A DNA stretch of 64,000 nucleotides. It comes from Allomeiothermus sp035760705 (GTDB lineage Bacteria; Deinococcota; Deinococci; Deinococcales; Thermaceae). Positions 1-9,459 of this stretch are shown in pieces; within the stretch, counting starts at the first letter, position 1; every line of letters begins with the position of its first letter. The notes under the pieces were generated by a model. The model was not told the origin of the DNA. It was given only the letters and a program-made list of their open reading frames with translations, and did not search any database. The stretch is from contig DASTSL010000124.1 of the NCBI GenBank assembly GCA_035760705.1, positions 1 through 64,000 on the forward strand. Reading direction: 5' to 3'. The translations under genes and the position numbers were made by a program.

Positions 1-121
1 CCTGCTGCTCGATTCCCTCGCCACCCGGGCACAGCATCACCCGGTGCGAGGCCCCGGTAAGGATCGATTCGGCATACTTCAGATCGGCCATAGAGTCGTC
101 AACTACCATCACCTTTGCCAT
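1..121 (-). CDS. Response regulator receiver protein (5' part only)
   Basis: The window contains only the first 40 codons; the rest lies beyond base 1. The peptide starts MAKVMVVDDS, with the paired acidic residues of the receiver-domain phosphorylation pocket at positions 8-9, so a CheY-like fold is clear. The phospho-acceptor Asp and any output domain are not visible. An SD site AGGAGG lies about 8 nt before the ATG on the minus strand. It may be a stand-alone CheY/PilH-like regulator or the N-terminus of a larger regulator; the visible part cannot tell. Confidence 0.8.
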   Translation of the reverse strand, partial: MAKVMVVDDSMADLKYAESILTGASHRVMLCPGGEGIEQQ

Positions 122-497
122 ATCCAGGTTCCTCCTGTTTCAGTGGAAGAGGTACAGAACATTCTTCAAGTAACTGATTTTGAAGCAAAGATGTAAACGA
201 TCTTTATAACCGTGGTTGGCCATAACCGGTGTCACGCTCTGCTTGTAACACTGGGGGGAATGAGCGGCTGTGACATTTGAACTCGAGCGGCCCGCCGATC
301 ACTCCTCCCCCAAAGCCCCCGCATTTGGGCGGCGCGAGCCGCGAACCCAGTTACCCACCCGACTTATAAGTGGGTGCAATTTGGACTCGATTAGATCCAA
401 TATTTAGTAAAACGTTTAATTCACCCCGGTGCCCTTACCGCCGATTTAGTCATCAAACCCGATTTCGCTCAAGACCCGACCTGGGGGTAAAAAGCCA
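122..497. other. Non-coding gap upstream of the response regulator
   Basis: These 376 bases hold no convincing ORF. They are A+T-richer than the surroundings around 360-430 and contain a short inverted repeat (ACCCAC at about 353-358 with GTGGGT at about 370-375). The promoter of the minus-strand response regulator must lie here, but I see no hexamer pair good enough to name. The far end holds the 3' flank of the minus-strand MBL-fold gene. Confidence 0.5.
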
Positions 498-1373
498 TCA
501 CTGAGTAGAAAGATCCTGAAAAACCCGATCCAGTGGAGCCGGTACGGCCTGATAACCCTTCTCCCCTAGCCGCAGCCGACCTAGGGGATGATCCGGGTCG
601 TGGGGGGTGACCAGCAGATAGCCCGCTTCGGCCCACACCGGGTAGTGGCGTTTGCGGGTCTCGAGCGTGGTCAGCGGGTGCAGGTCATAGGCCATGATGT
701 AGGGCAACGGGGCGTGCAACAGGGTGGGCAGCAGGTCGGCGGTGTAGACCAATCGTTCCCCTTCGGACTCGAGCACCACCCCCTGCTGGCCTAGGGTGTG
801 GCCGGGCAGGGGCAAGAGCCGAACCCCGGGGAGGATCTCGGCCTCGCCCTCCGCGGGCTCGAAGTGGCCAGAATCCAGCAGCGGCTCGATGTTTTCCCAC
901 AGGTAACTGGCCCGGTTGCGCTCGTGGGGGGAGCAGGCTTCCTCGAGTTCGCGGCGCTGGACCAGATAGCGGGCCCGGGGAAAGGTGGGCGAGAGTTTGC
1001 CGTCTTCCCAGCGGGTGTTAAGCCCGGCGTGATCGAAGTGCAGGTGGGTGTTCACCACCAGGTCAATGTCGCGGGGGCTCAGCCCGAGCCGGGACAACTG
1101 CTCTAAGACCGGGTGGTATTCCCCTATGCCGTAGACGCGGCAGAACTTCTCTCCCGGCTTGCGGTCGAGGCCGGTCTCGACCAGCACCCAGCGTTTCCCC
1201 GCCCGGATTAGCAGGGGCCTGAGGCACAGGCGAATCCGGTTTTCCGCATCGGGGGCGGTCAGGCGGCTCCACAGGGCTTTGGGCACCACCCCGAACATGG
1301 CCCCGCCATCGAGCCAGAATTCCCCGTCGTGCAGCAGATAGACCTCGAGTTTTCCGACGCTCAGACGATGCAT
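498..1373 (-). CDS. MBL-fold metallo-hydrolase
   Basis: A 291-residue metallo-beta-lactamase-fold protein. The metal-binding signature THLHFDHAG (His110, His112, Asp114, His115) is intact, and a later PGHTLGQ segment supplies another ligand. There is no signal peptide, so it should act in the cytoplasm. The overall layout resembles the lactonase/YtnP-like group rather than glyoxalase II, but the substrate cannot be read from sequence. It lies 15 bp after the methyltransferase stop on the same strand. A TAAATT hexamer 7 nt before the ATG would also allow a leaderless transcript of its own. Confidence 0.85.
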   Translation of the reverse strand: MHRLSVGKLEVYLLHDGEFWLDGGAMFGVVPKALWSRLTAPDAENRIRLCLRPLLIRAGKRWVLVETGLDRKPGEKFCRVYGIGEYHPVLEQLSRLGLSPRDIDLVVNTHLHFDHAGLNTRWEDGKLSPTFPRARYLVQRRELEEACSPHERNRASYLWENIEPLLDSGHFEPAEGEAEILPGVRLLPLPGHTLGQQGVVLESEGERLVYTADLLPTLLHAPLPYIMAYDLHPLTTLETRKRHYPVWAEAGYLLVTPHDPDHPLGRLRLGEKGYQAVPAPLDRVFQDLSTQ

Positions 1374-1388
1374 CCTGGCTAATTTACC

Positions 1389-2243
1389 TCAGAAGCTCGG
1401 GGACTCGGCCAGCATCAATCCAATCAGCTCGGGCTCGGCGAAGGCCAACCGCCGGGCCATGATCTGCACGGCCTGGGGGTGGTGATCCACCAGCACAAAG
1501 CCCCGCCCCAGCCGAGCTGCGGCCTCGCCGGTGGTGCCGGAACCGGCGAAAAAGTCCAGCACGGTGTCGCCAGGCCGGGAGTGCACCCGGATGATGCGCT
1601 CGAGCAGCTTCAGCGGCTTCTGGGTGGGGTAGCCGGTCTTCTCCTTGGAGTTGGTGGGCACGATGGTCTGCCACCACACGTCGGTGGGGGTCTTGCCGCG
1701 CCGGGCCTTCTCCGGCCCGGCCAGGTTGGGGGCCATGTAGGGGATACGGTCGATCTCGGCGTAGTTGAAGGTGTAGCGCTGGGGGTCCTTGGCGTACCAG
1801 AGGATGGTGTCGTGCTTGGCGGGCCAGCGGTTTTTGGGCCTGCCACCGAAGTCGTAGGCCCAGATGATCTCGTTGATGAACGACTCGCGCCCGAAGATCC
1901 GGTCCATCAGCACTTTGGCGTAGTGGACTTCGCGGTAATCGAGGTGGAGAAAAAACGAGCCGCTCTGGGAGAGCACCCGGTAGCCTTCTTGCAAACGGGG
2001 CTCGAGAAAAGCCAGGAAATCCTGGTGGGTGTCGGCATAGACCGGGGACTCCAGTTGCTCGACCTGGTAGCGGCGGCCCCCGAAGCCGCCTCGAGTCCCG
2101 TTGGCATCGGACTTGGCCCGGATCCGCCGCCGCGACTGAACCCGCCCGGTGTTGAAGGGCGGGTCGATGTAGATGAGCGGGAAAGCACCGTCCGGCAGGG
2201 TTTGGAGATAGGTGAGGTTCTCCGCCAAGATGATGCGCTTCAC
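1389..2243 (-). CDS. Site-specific DNA methyltransferase (beta-type N6-adenine/N4-cytosine)
   Basis: This 284-residue enzyme has the catalytic motif DPPF (residues 27-30) ahead of the SAM-binding motif FAGSGTT (about 232-238), the order typical of beta-class amino-methyltransferases. YPTQKPLKLLERII precedes motif I, as in this family. I chose the GTG start (VKRIILAENL) because the upstream in-frame extension has no family-like sequence. No restriction endonuclease gene lies beside it, so it is an orphan methylase here. Its target is unknown. The abundant CTCGAG words of this genome are an obvious but untested candidate. Confidence 0.85.
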   Translation of the reverse strand: MKRIILAENLTYLQTLPDGAFPLIYIDPPFNTGRVQSRRRIRAKSDANGTRGGFGGRRYQVEQLESPVYADTHQDFLAFLEPRLQEGYRVLSQSGSFFLHLDYREVHYAKVLMDRIFGRESFINEIIWAYDFGGRPKNRWPAKHDTILWYAKDPQRYTFNYAEIDRIPYMAPNLAGPEKARRGKTPTDVWWQTIVPTNSKEKTGYPTQKPLKLLERIIRVHSRPGDTVLDFFAGSGTTGEAAARLGRGFVLVDHHPQAVQIMARRLAFAEPELIGLMLAESPSF

Positions 2244-2344
2244 GCAACGAATTCTACCCGTAGGGCTTGCCCTACCCGAAAGACCCCGGCCCGTCCATAC
2301 ATTTCGGAGGTAGCTCCCCAAACCACAAGCGGCTACCCGGCCAG

Positions 2345-3132
2345 CTACCCCTGCCGTGGTAGGGGGTGCTTTTGCAAACCCCGCCGGATGTCCTCCAGAA
2401 CCGGCTCGAGCGGTCTCCTCTCCTCCACCGCCCGGATCAGGGCGCTCGCCACCACCGCCCCGTCGGCGGCCTCGGCGGCTTGGTGTGCCGTCGCCTCGTT
2501 GGAGATCCCGAAACCGATGGCGGTAGGCACCTGGGTGTGCTGGCGGATGCGGTTCACCAGCTCGGGCAGCCCCTCGGGCAGCCGGTCCCTGGCCCCGGTG
2601 ACCCCGGTCACCGAGACCGTGTAGACGAAGCCGGTGCAGTAGGGGGCCACAGTGGCGATGCGGGCATCGGTAGAGGTAGGGGCCAGCAGGAAGGTGGTGG
2701 AAAGACCCGCCGCGTGGGCCAGGTCTACTAGTTCGGGGTCTTCGTCGGGGGGGAGGTCGGGTAGGATCAGCCCGGTGATCCCGGCCTGGGCGAACTCGTG
2801 GAAGAAGCGCTCGGGGCCGGTAGCGATAACCGGGTTGAGGTAGGTCATCAGGTAGATGGGTTTGTCGGTCTGGGAGCGCACCTCGCGCACCATCTCGAGC
2901 ACCCCCCGCACCGTCGTCCCGTTTTTGAGCGCCGTCTCGGAGGCCCGCTGGATCACCGGCCCGTCACCGAGGGGGTCGGAGTACGGCAGACCGATCTCGA
3001 GCACATCCGCGTAGGGCAAAATCTGCTCGACCATCCGGCTGAACCCGGCCCGATCCGGGTAGCCCGCCGTAGCATACGGGATGAGCGCGGCCCGGCCCTC
3101 CGAGAGCGCCCGCATAAAGGCTTCGTGGGTGG

Positions 3133-3136
<4 letters not shown>
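2345..3136 (-). CDS. trpA: Tryptophan synthase alpha subunit
   Basis: The 263-residue alpha subunit cleaves indole-3-glycerol phosphate and passes indole to TrpB. The block VLEIGLPYSDPLGDGP carries the catalytic Glu47 and Asp58 equivalents. The TIM-barrel segments GFVYTVSVTGVTG and IGFGISN (phosphate-binding loops) are present, and the length is normal. It starts with GTG, overlapping the trpB stop by 4 nt, so translation is probably coupled. It is the last gene of a two-gene trpBA operon governed by the upstream attenuator. Confidence 0.97.
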
Positions 3137-4407
<1,271 letters not shown>

Positions 4408-4442
4408 GGTGTACCTCTTGAGTGCATCCTCTGGTCGAAGGC

Positions 4443-4474
4443 CAAAAACAAAACCCCCACCTCGGGGTCGGGGG
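4443..4474 (-). terminator. trp attenuator terminator
   Basis: On the minus strand a C-rich/G-rich stem (ACCCC, short loop, GGGGGT) is followed by TTTTGTTTTT, a canonical intrinsic terminator between the leader peptide and trpB. The leader segment CTCGGGG (about 4525) is exactly complementary to CCCCGAG in the terminator arm, so an alternative antiterminator pairing is possible. This is the arrangement expected for ribosome-mediated attenuation. Confidence 0.8.
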
Positions 4475-4503
4475 CGCGGCTCGTGAGGGGAGAAGGGGTT
4501 AGA

Positions 4504-4596
4504 TCAGGGCAGTCGCTCCGCCCCGAGCCGGGCAAACGGGCGCCACCAGCGCTGGTGGTGCCACTTGTAGGTACGGGGGGTGCGTGGACGGTGCAT
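4504..4596 (-). CDS. trpL: trp operon leader peptide
   Basis: A 30-codon ORF (ATG to TGA) with three Trp codons clustered in KWHHQRWWRPF, directly before a terminator and trpB. The Trp codons lie in a 16-bp perfect palindrome (CCACCAGCGCTGGTGG), which would form the pause or protector hairpin. A stalled ribosome at low Trp should expose the antiterminator arm. There is no SD: the -10 hexamer is 9 nt from the ATG, so the leader mRNA is probably leaderless. No homology search was possible. The assignment rests on codon content, position and RNA architecture. Confidence 0.82.
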   Translation of the reverse strand: MHRPRTPRTYKWHHQRWWRPFARLGAERLP

Positions 4597-4605
4597 CTGA
4601 ATAGA

Positions 4606-4634
4606 ATGCTAACGCAGCCCGAGGCGGGGGTCAA
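4606..4634 (-). promoter_or_regulatory. trpBA promoter
   Basis: On the minus strand TTGACC (4634-4629) and TAGCAT (4611-4606) are separated by 17 bp, a good sigma-70-type promoter. The predicted start of transcription is within about 0-4 nt of the leader-peptide ATG. Confidence 0.8.
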
Positions 4635-5181
4635 TGCGTGATATACTCGAGGAGCCGCTCGAGGATTATGTAATGCTCGGTTGCCCACCTGAGCGAAGCA
4701 CACTCACCCAACGGCGCTCTGCGCTATCTCCCCTTTGCTCGTATGCGATGGAGGGGTCAGATACAAGCGCTGAGGGGTGCGAGCAAAGCAGTTACCCAAG
4801 AACACTTTGCGCCGGCATGAATTGGCCGCGTCGGTGTAGGGGAATTCCCTCTGTGCTAGGTGCACGCCACTACGGTGCCGAGTGCTGCGCACCATACCCC
4901 CTTTATCTGGCATCAAGCGCTTGGCACAGAGCACTAGTTGGCTGGGCCAGCCTGAGGGGGGCCGGCCACGGCTTACCTGCGTGCCCCGAGGATGTCCCTG
5001 AAGAGATAGCTTGCCGCGCTCGGGATAACCATCCACCACCACGACAGGTCTCCCCAGGTTGTACGGCCAACCGTAATTTATCAGTAAACCGTACCTCGAG
5101 CCCAGGACACAAGGGACATTGTTCCCCAGGACACTCGTCCCTCCCCTGCTCTCTACACTTAGCCGAAGGGAGGTTAACCCT
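4635..5181. other. Long non-coding region between the trp and cba operons
   Basis: About 550 bases with only spurious ORFs. They contain several imperfect hairpins and a copy of the AGCGCTCTGCGCC repeat core (4713-4727). A TATACT hexamer on the plus strand (4642-4647) could be a -10 element but lacks a partner. Close to cbaD there are two direct copies of CCCAGGACAC (5101-5110 and 5125-5134, 24 bp apart), then a TACACT hexamer (5154-5159). They could be a regulator site and a promoter for the oxidase operon. Confidence 0.5.
4713..4727 (+). repeat. Hairpin repeat family B, partial copy
   Basis: GGCGCTCTGCGCTAT matches the core seen at about 7563, 18383 and (inverted) 15096. It is embedded in a region of further small hairpins and is not part of any gene. 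Confidence 0.5.
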
Positions 5182-5289
5182 ATGGAGGAGAAGCGACCAA
5201 CGGGCGCACTAGGCGTGGTGGTAATCCTGACGATTTTTATCCTGACCTTCTGGTTCGTGACCTTCGGGGTCTTCCTGTCGCGGGGGTAG
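5182..5289 (+). CDS. cbaD: Cytochrome ba3 oxidase subunit IIa
   Basis: A 35-residue protein, MEEKRPTGAL followed by one hydrophobic helix and a short SRG end. Size, sequence style and position immediately before subunit II match the single-helix subunit IIa (CbaD) of Thermus ba3 oxidase. This helix packs against subunit I and replaces the second helix that subunit II lacks. The SD GGGAGG lies about 9 nt upstream. The gap to cbaB is only 3 nt, so the genes are surely cotranscribed. Confidence 0.9.
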   Translation: MEEKRPTGALGVVVILTIFILTFWFVTFGVFLSRG

Positions 5290-5292
5290 CGG

Positions 5293-5775
5293 ATGCAGGA
5301 CAATCATAAAGTGGTCGAAGCCTATGAACGCGGCTGGCTCATCTTCGGGCTAACGATGATCTTGGTGTTTATCGTCATTATCGGCTATACCGTGCTGAAC
5401 CAGGGCGGGACCATCTCCCGGGGCGGCGGTCAGATTGATGTGGCCACGGTGCGCACCACCAGCCAGTTCGCCAACCCGCGGGTCGAGCAGGTCGGGGGCG
5501 AGTATGTGGCCTATGTCCAGGCTTTCGCCTTCGGCTACCTTCCCGCCGAGATCAAGGTCAAGAAAGGGGTCAAGGTGACCTTTTACATCACCAGCCCCGA
5601 CGTACAGCACGGCTTCTACGTGGAGGGCACCAACATCAACCCGCAGATCATCCCGGGCGAGGTGACCAAACTCGAGCACGTCTTTAAGAAAGCCGGGACT
5701 TACCGCATCGTCTGTAACGAGTACTGCGGGGTAGGCCACGCCCAGATGTTCGGCAAGATCGTGGTGGAGGAATAA
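5293..5775 (+). CDS. cbaB: Cytochrome ba3 oxidase subunit II (CuA)
   Basis: The 160-residue CuA electron-entry subunit. One N-terminal membrane helix (about residues 15-37) anchors a periplasmic cupredoxin domain. All CuA ligands are present: His106 (DVQHGF), Cys141, Glu143, Cys145, His149 and Met152 in CNEYCGVGHAQM. The VEGTNIN segment is typical of the ba3 type. It receives electrons from cytochrome c and passes them to the haem b/a3-CuB subunit encoded next. Confidence 0.96.
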   Translation: MQDNHKVVEAYERGWLIFGLTMILVFIVIIGYTVLNQGGTISRGGGQIDVATVRTTSQFANPRVEQVGGEYVAYVQAFAFGYLPAEIKVKKGVKVTFYITSPDVQHGFYVEGTNINPQIIPGEVTKLEHVFKKAGTYRIVCNEYCGVGHAQMFGKIVVEE

Positions 5776-5778
5776 CCG

Positions 5779-5833
5779 CCGAGGGTCGAAATCTAAGAAC
5801 AAAACCCTCGACTCTTGACCCTGAGCCCTCAAC
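5779..5833 (+). repeat. Imperfect hairpin between cbaB and cbaA
   Basis: GAGGGTCGA and TCGAGGGTTTTG-type words in opposite orientation (stem GAGGGT/ACCCTC) fill most of the 77-nt gap inside the operon. Similar 'gagggtcgag' words recur in other intergenic gaps (about 12982, 40600 and 43025). A role in mRNA processing is possible but not shown. Confidence 0.45.
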
Positions 5834-5852
5834 GCGCCTAAAGGGAGCAAAC

Positions 5853-7526
5853 ATGGCTGTAAGGACCTTATCCAACGTAGACGCTTACGCCGGATACCCC
5901 GAGAAAAAAGTCACCCTGTACATGCTGATGCTGGGCTTTTTGGCCCTGCTCTTGGGCACCCTGTTCGGCCCGCTGCAAGCCCTTAACTATGGTGGGATCG
6001 ATGCCTACCCGCTGCTCAAGCCGTTGGTGCAATCCTATTACCAGGGCCTCACCCTACACGGGGTATTGAACGCGATTATCTTCACCCAACTTTTCGCCCA
6101 AGCCCTCCTGGTCTACCTTCCGGCCCGCGAACTCAAGATGCGCCCCAACATGACCTTGGCCTGGGTCTCTTGGTGGATGGCTTTTATCGGGCTGGGCATC
6201 GCTGCGATCCCGCTGTTAGGCAATGCGGCCACGGTGCTCTACACCTTCTACCCGCCCCTCAAGGGGCACTGGGCCTTCTACGTGGGAGCCGCCATCTTCG
6301 TGCTCTCGAGCTATGTGAGCATCTACTTGGTCTATGACCTCTGGCGGCGCTGGAAGGCAGCCAACCCCGGCAAGATCACCCCGTTGGTGACGTATCTGAG
6401 CCTGATGCACTGGCTGATGTGGCTGCTGGCGAGCTTGGGGCTGGTGGTGGAGGTGGCGGTGTTTTTGATCCCGTGGTCGCTGGGGTTGATCCAGGGCGTA
6501 GACCCCCTCCTGGCCCGCACCCTCTTCTGGTACACGGGCCACCCCATCGTCTACTTCTGGCTGCTGCCCGCCTACGTGGTGGCCTACACCCTCCTGCCCA
6601 AAGTGGCCGGGGGCAAGCTCATCTCCGACCCGCTGGCCCGGCTGGCCTTCCTGCTCTTTTTGCTGTTTTCCACCCCGGTGGGCTTCCACCACCAGTTCGC
6701 CGACCCCGGGGTGAGCCCCGGGTGGAAGTTCTTCCACACCGTGCTCACCATGATGGTCGCGGTGCCCAGCCTGATGACGGCCTTTACCCTGGCGGCCTCG
6801 CTCGAGCGCGCCGGGCGGGCTCGGGGCGGCAAGGGCCTCCTGGGCTGGATTCGGGCGCTCCCCTGGGGTAACCCGGTCTTCCTAGGCCCGACCTTGGGCC
6901 TCATCTCCTTCATCCCCGGCGGGGCAGGCGGTTTCGTCAACGCCAGCTTCCCCTTGAACCAGGTCATTCACAACACCACCTGGATCGTAGGCCACTTCCA
7001 CCTCCAGGTCGCCACCATGGTCACCATGAGCGCGATGGGGGCGGCTTTCTTCCTGATCCCCCACCTGACCCGTAAACCCCTGGTAGGCATAGGGTACGCC
7101 CGGGCCTCGCAGTGGCTATGGTTCATCGGCATGAACTTGATGGGTTTCGCGCTGCACTGGATGGGCTACTTGGGCGTGCCGCGCCGGGCCCACATCTCCG
7201 AGGTGGCCGGGCAATACCAGGGCGCCATGCCCTTCATGGCTCTCAACGCCATCTCCGGGGTGATCTTGTTCGTCGCAGCAGGCTTCTTCTTCTATGTGAT
7301 CTTCGCTACCGCGCTGCAAAACCGCCGCCTCCCTGAGGCCCAAACCCCCGAAATCCCGTTCGCCGAGGTGGTCTCCGGGCCAGAGGGCAACCGGGTAGCC
7401 CAGCTCACCGACCGGGTGGGCTTCTGGTTCGCGGTCGCGGTGATCCTGATCGTAGTGGCCTACGGGCTGCCTCTTATTCAGATGTTTACCAGCATCAACC
7501 CGGTGCCGGGGATGCGGCTCTGGTAA
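5853..7526 (+). CDS. cbaA: Cytochrome ba3 oxidase subunit I
   Basis: The 557-residue catalytic subunit of a B-type haem-copper oxidase that reduces O2 and pumps protons. Many membrane helices are evident. Metal ligands visible are the haem b His in LHGVLNAI, the CuB ligands in HPIVYFWLLPAY (with the cross-linked Tyr) and HHQFADPG, and the two haem His in HNTTWIVGHFHLQ. The SD AAGGGAG precedes the ATG. With cbaD and cbaB it makes the complete minimal ba3 oxidase, an enzyme suited to low oxygen at high temperature. Confidence 0.97.
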   Translation: MAVRTLSNVDAYAGYPEKKVTLYMLMLGFLALLLGTLFGPLQALNYGGIDAYPLLKPLVQSYYQGLTLHGVLNAIIFTQLFAQALLVYLPARELKMRPNMTLAWVSWWMAFIGLGIAAIPLLGNAATVLYTFYPPLKGHWAFYVGAAIFVLSSYVSIYLVYDLWRRWKAANPGKITPLVTYLSLMHWLMWLLASLGLVVEVAVFLIPWSLGLIQGVDPLLARTLFWYTGHPIVYFWLLPAYVVAYTLLPKVAGGKLISDPLARLAFLLFLLFSTPVGFHHQFADPGVSPGWKFFHTVLTMMVAVPSLMTAFTLAASLERAGRARGGKGLLGWIRALPWGNPVFLGPTLGLISFIPGGAGGFVNASFPLNQVIHNTTWIVGHFHLQVATMVTMSAMGAAFFLIPHLTRKPLVGIGYARASQWLWFIGMNLMGFALHWMGYLGVPRRAHISEVAGQYQGAMPFMALNAISGVILFVAAGFFFYVIFATALQNRRLPEAQTPEIPFAEVVSGPEGNRVAQLTDRVGFWFAVAVILIVVAYGLPLIQMFTSINPVPGMRLW

Positions 7527-7551
7527 CCTTGCCTCGAACGCTCACCGTTAG

Positions 7552-7586
7552 CCCCTCTCCCTTAGCGCTCTGCACCTGGAGAGGGG
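7552..7586 (+). terminator. Hairpin (repeat family B) after cbaA
   Basis: CCCCTCTCC and GGAGAGGGG form a 9-bp stem around the family-B core TAGCGCTCTGCACC, followed by ATTTAT. It sits after the oxidase operon and just before the MFS gene and may terminate or process the cba mRNA. Confidence 0.55.
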
Positions 7587-7607
7587 ATTTATCTGTAGGC
7601 TGTAACC

Positions 7608-8768
7608 ATGCCACGCTTGCCTCGAGCCGTCTATGCCCTGGGCTGGGTCAGCCTGTTGATGGATATCGCTTCGGAGATGGTCTACCCGCTCTTGCCCCTC
7701 TTCCTGACCACGGTGCTGGGGGCCAGCAAAACCACGGTTGGCTTGGTGGAGGGGGTCGCGGAGGCCACCTCGAGCCTGTTCAAGGTGGTGGGGGGGCGGG
7801 TCTCGGACCGGATCGCGGCCCGCAAGCCCCTCCTGTTGGGGGGGTACGGCGCACCCGCCCTCTTCCGGCCCATCCTGGCGCTGGCGGCAGCCCCCTGGCA
7901 CGTGCTTTTGTACCGGTTTTTGGACCGGGTCGGCAAAGGGGTCCGCACCGCCCCGCGTGACGCCCTGGTCGCCGAGGTCACCCCGCAGGAGCAGTACGGG
8001 CGGGCTTACGGGTTGCACCGGGCGATGGACTCGGCAGGAGCGGCCATCGGCCCTTTGCTGGCGGTTTTGCTGCTGCCCCTGGTGGGCTACCGGGGGGTGT
8101 TCTGGATCTCGGCCATCCCGGCCCTACTGGCGGTGGGGGTGATCGCTTTCTTGGTGCGGGAAAAAGCTGGCATCGCCAAGCCGCTTCCGCCCTTCGAGTG
8201 GCGCGGGTTCTCCTTTCGTTACCGCTGGTTTTTGCTGGTCTCGAGCGTCTTCACCCTGGGGCTCTCCTCCAACGCGTTTTTGATCTTGAAGCTCTCGAGC
8301 CTGGGGCTTTCCAGCACCCAGACCACCCTGGTCTACACCGGCTATAACCTCCTCTACGCGCTGATCTCCTACCCGCTGGGCTCGCTCGCAGACCGCATCG
8401 GGCTGCGCCGCCTGGTGGCGACGGGCTTCGGTACCTACGCCCTGGTGTACTTGGGCTTTGGCCTCTCTACCGCGATCTGGCAGGGGATCGGGCTGTTCTT
8501 GCTCTACGCGGTGTACAGCGCAGCCTTCGAAGGCAGCAGCCGGGCCTACCTGGCGACGGTCATCCCCGCCACCCAGAAAGCCAGCGCCATCGGCCTCTAC
8601 CACACCCTGGTGGGCCTCTTGTTGTTCCCGGCGAGCGCCCTTTTCGGCTTTTTATGGGAGCGCTCGGGGCCGAGCACGGCCTTTTTCACCGGTGCGGCCT
8701 TGGCGGGGGTGGCGCTGGTGCTGTTCGTGCTCGAGCCCAAGCCCTCCGCGGCTACCCTGAAGGCATAG
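7608..8768 (+). CDS. MFS transporter
   Basis: A 386-residue major facilitator with about 12 hydrophobic helices. The loop after helix 2 (GGRVSDRIAARKPLL) and the DRVGKGVRTAPRDALVAE block after helix 4 place it in the subgroup often annotated as multidrug or metal-related efflux. The substrate is not predictable. It is 81 nt after cbaA, separated by a hairpin, so it could be read through from the oxidase promoter or have its own start (GGCTGTAACC before the ATG is not a strong SD). Confidence 0.88.
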   Translation: MPRLPRAVYALGWVSLLMDIASEMVYPLLPLFLTTVLGASKTTVGLVEGVAEATSSLFKVVGGRVSDRIAARKPLLLGGYGAPALFRPILALAAAPWHVLLYRFLDRVGKGVRTAPRDALVAEVTPQEQYGRAYGLHRAMDSAGAAIGPLLAVLLLPLVGYRGVFWISAIPALLAVGVIAFLVREKAGIAKPLPPFEWRGFSFRYRWFLLVSSVFTLGLSSNAFLILKLSSLGLSSTQTTLVYTGYNLLYALISYPLGSLADRIGLRRLVATGFGTYALVYLGFGLSTAIWQGIGLFLLYAVYSAAFEGSSRAYLATVIPATQKASAIGLYHTLVGLLLFPASALFGFLWERSGPSTAFFTGAALAGVALVLFVLEPKPSAATLKA

Positions 8769-8920
8769 CGGCCAGGGGTCTGGGTTGAACACCATCCTAA
8801 AGTTATTCCCCGAAGAGGGCGGCTCAAACCCCTGCTCCGCACCGCGTATGCTTGCATCCTCGAGTACCAGAACCGGCGCGAAGAAGCGCTCGAGCTGAGG
8901 ATCGTGACGGGATTAGAGCC

Positions 8921-9355
8921 ATGAAGCCTTTCGCTTTCCAGCTCGAGCGCACCGCGGTCGTCATCCCCCGATCGAAGCTGCCCCCGCCGGTGATCTCATA
9001 TCTGGGCGAGGGGCAGTGGAGCCTCGCCGCCGAGTACGTCTACCAGGATGGCGGGCGCACCCTCCGCATTCCCCGGGGCTTCGTCTTCGATCTGGCCTCG
9101 GTTCCCCGCTTCCTGTGGTGGCTGATCGCCCCCTTCGAGCTTTCCGTCGTGGCCCCGCTGGTCCACGACTTTCTCTATCGCTACCGGGGCAATCCACCCG
9201 CAGGCACGGTTGAACCGCTCAAGGTCTATACCCGCCGCGAGGCCGACGTGCTTTTCGAGCAGATCATGGTGATGGAGGGGGTTCCGGCCTGGCGGCAGAT
9301 CAGTGCTTATACCGCCGTGCGGTTCTTCGGGTTCTTCGTTTGGCCTTCGATCTGA
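8921..9355 (+). CDS. DUF1353 family protein
   Basis: A 144-residue protein with the DUF1353 core: PRGFVFDLASVPRFLWWLI, then APLVHDFLYRY. The conserved D, S-P and H-D residues suggest an enzyme-like or metal-binding site, but the function is unknown; the family is common in phages and bacterial genomes. I chose MKPFAFQLER as the start; the upstream in-frame extension (from 8852) is low-quality sequence. No strong SD. It stands alone between the MFS gene and rpsO. Confidence 0.75.
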   Translation: MKPFAFQLERTAVVIPRSKLPPPVISYLGEGQWSLAAEYVYQDGGRTLRIPRGFVFDLASVPRFLWWLIAPFELSVVAPLVHDFLYRYRGNPPAGTVEPLKVYTRREADVLFEQIMVMEGVPAWRQISAYTAVRFFGFFVWPSI

Positions 9356-9420
9356 GCCAGGTAGCCTGGGGTGATTTGCTTACCTGTCGCCAAACTCAAA
9401 AGCACCCCGAGCCCTGAAAC

Positions 9421-9449
9421 TTGACTCTGTGCCTTTTCCCCCCTACACT
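9421..9449 (+). promoter_or_regulatory. rpsO promoter
   Basis: TTGACT (9421-9426) and TACACT (9444-9449) are spaced by exactly 17 bp. The transcript would carry a leader of about 80 nt before rpsO. Confidence 0.8.
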
Positions 9450-9459
9450 AGCGTTTGGC

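Noticed and set aside
4634..5303. Long ORFs on both strands in the gap before the cba operon (192 and 199 codons)
   Set aside because: They overlap each other and the cbaD gene, have no recognisable domain and consist largely of hairpin-repeat sequence; the composition is not protein-like.
8852..8920. N-terminal extension of the DUF1353 protein
   Set aside because: The extra 23 residues are Arg/Ala-rich with no resemblance to the family, and no better ribosome site supports the upstream ATG.
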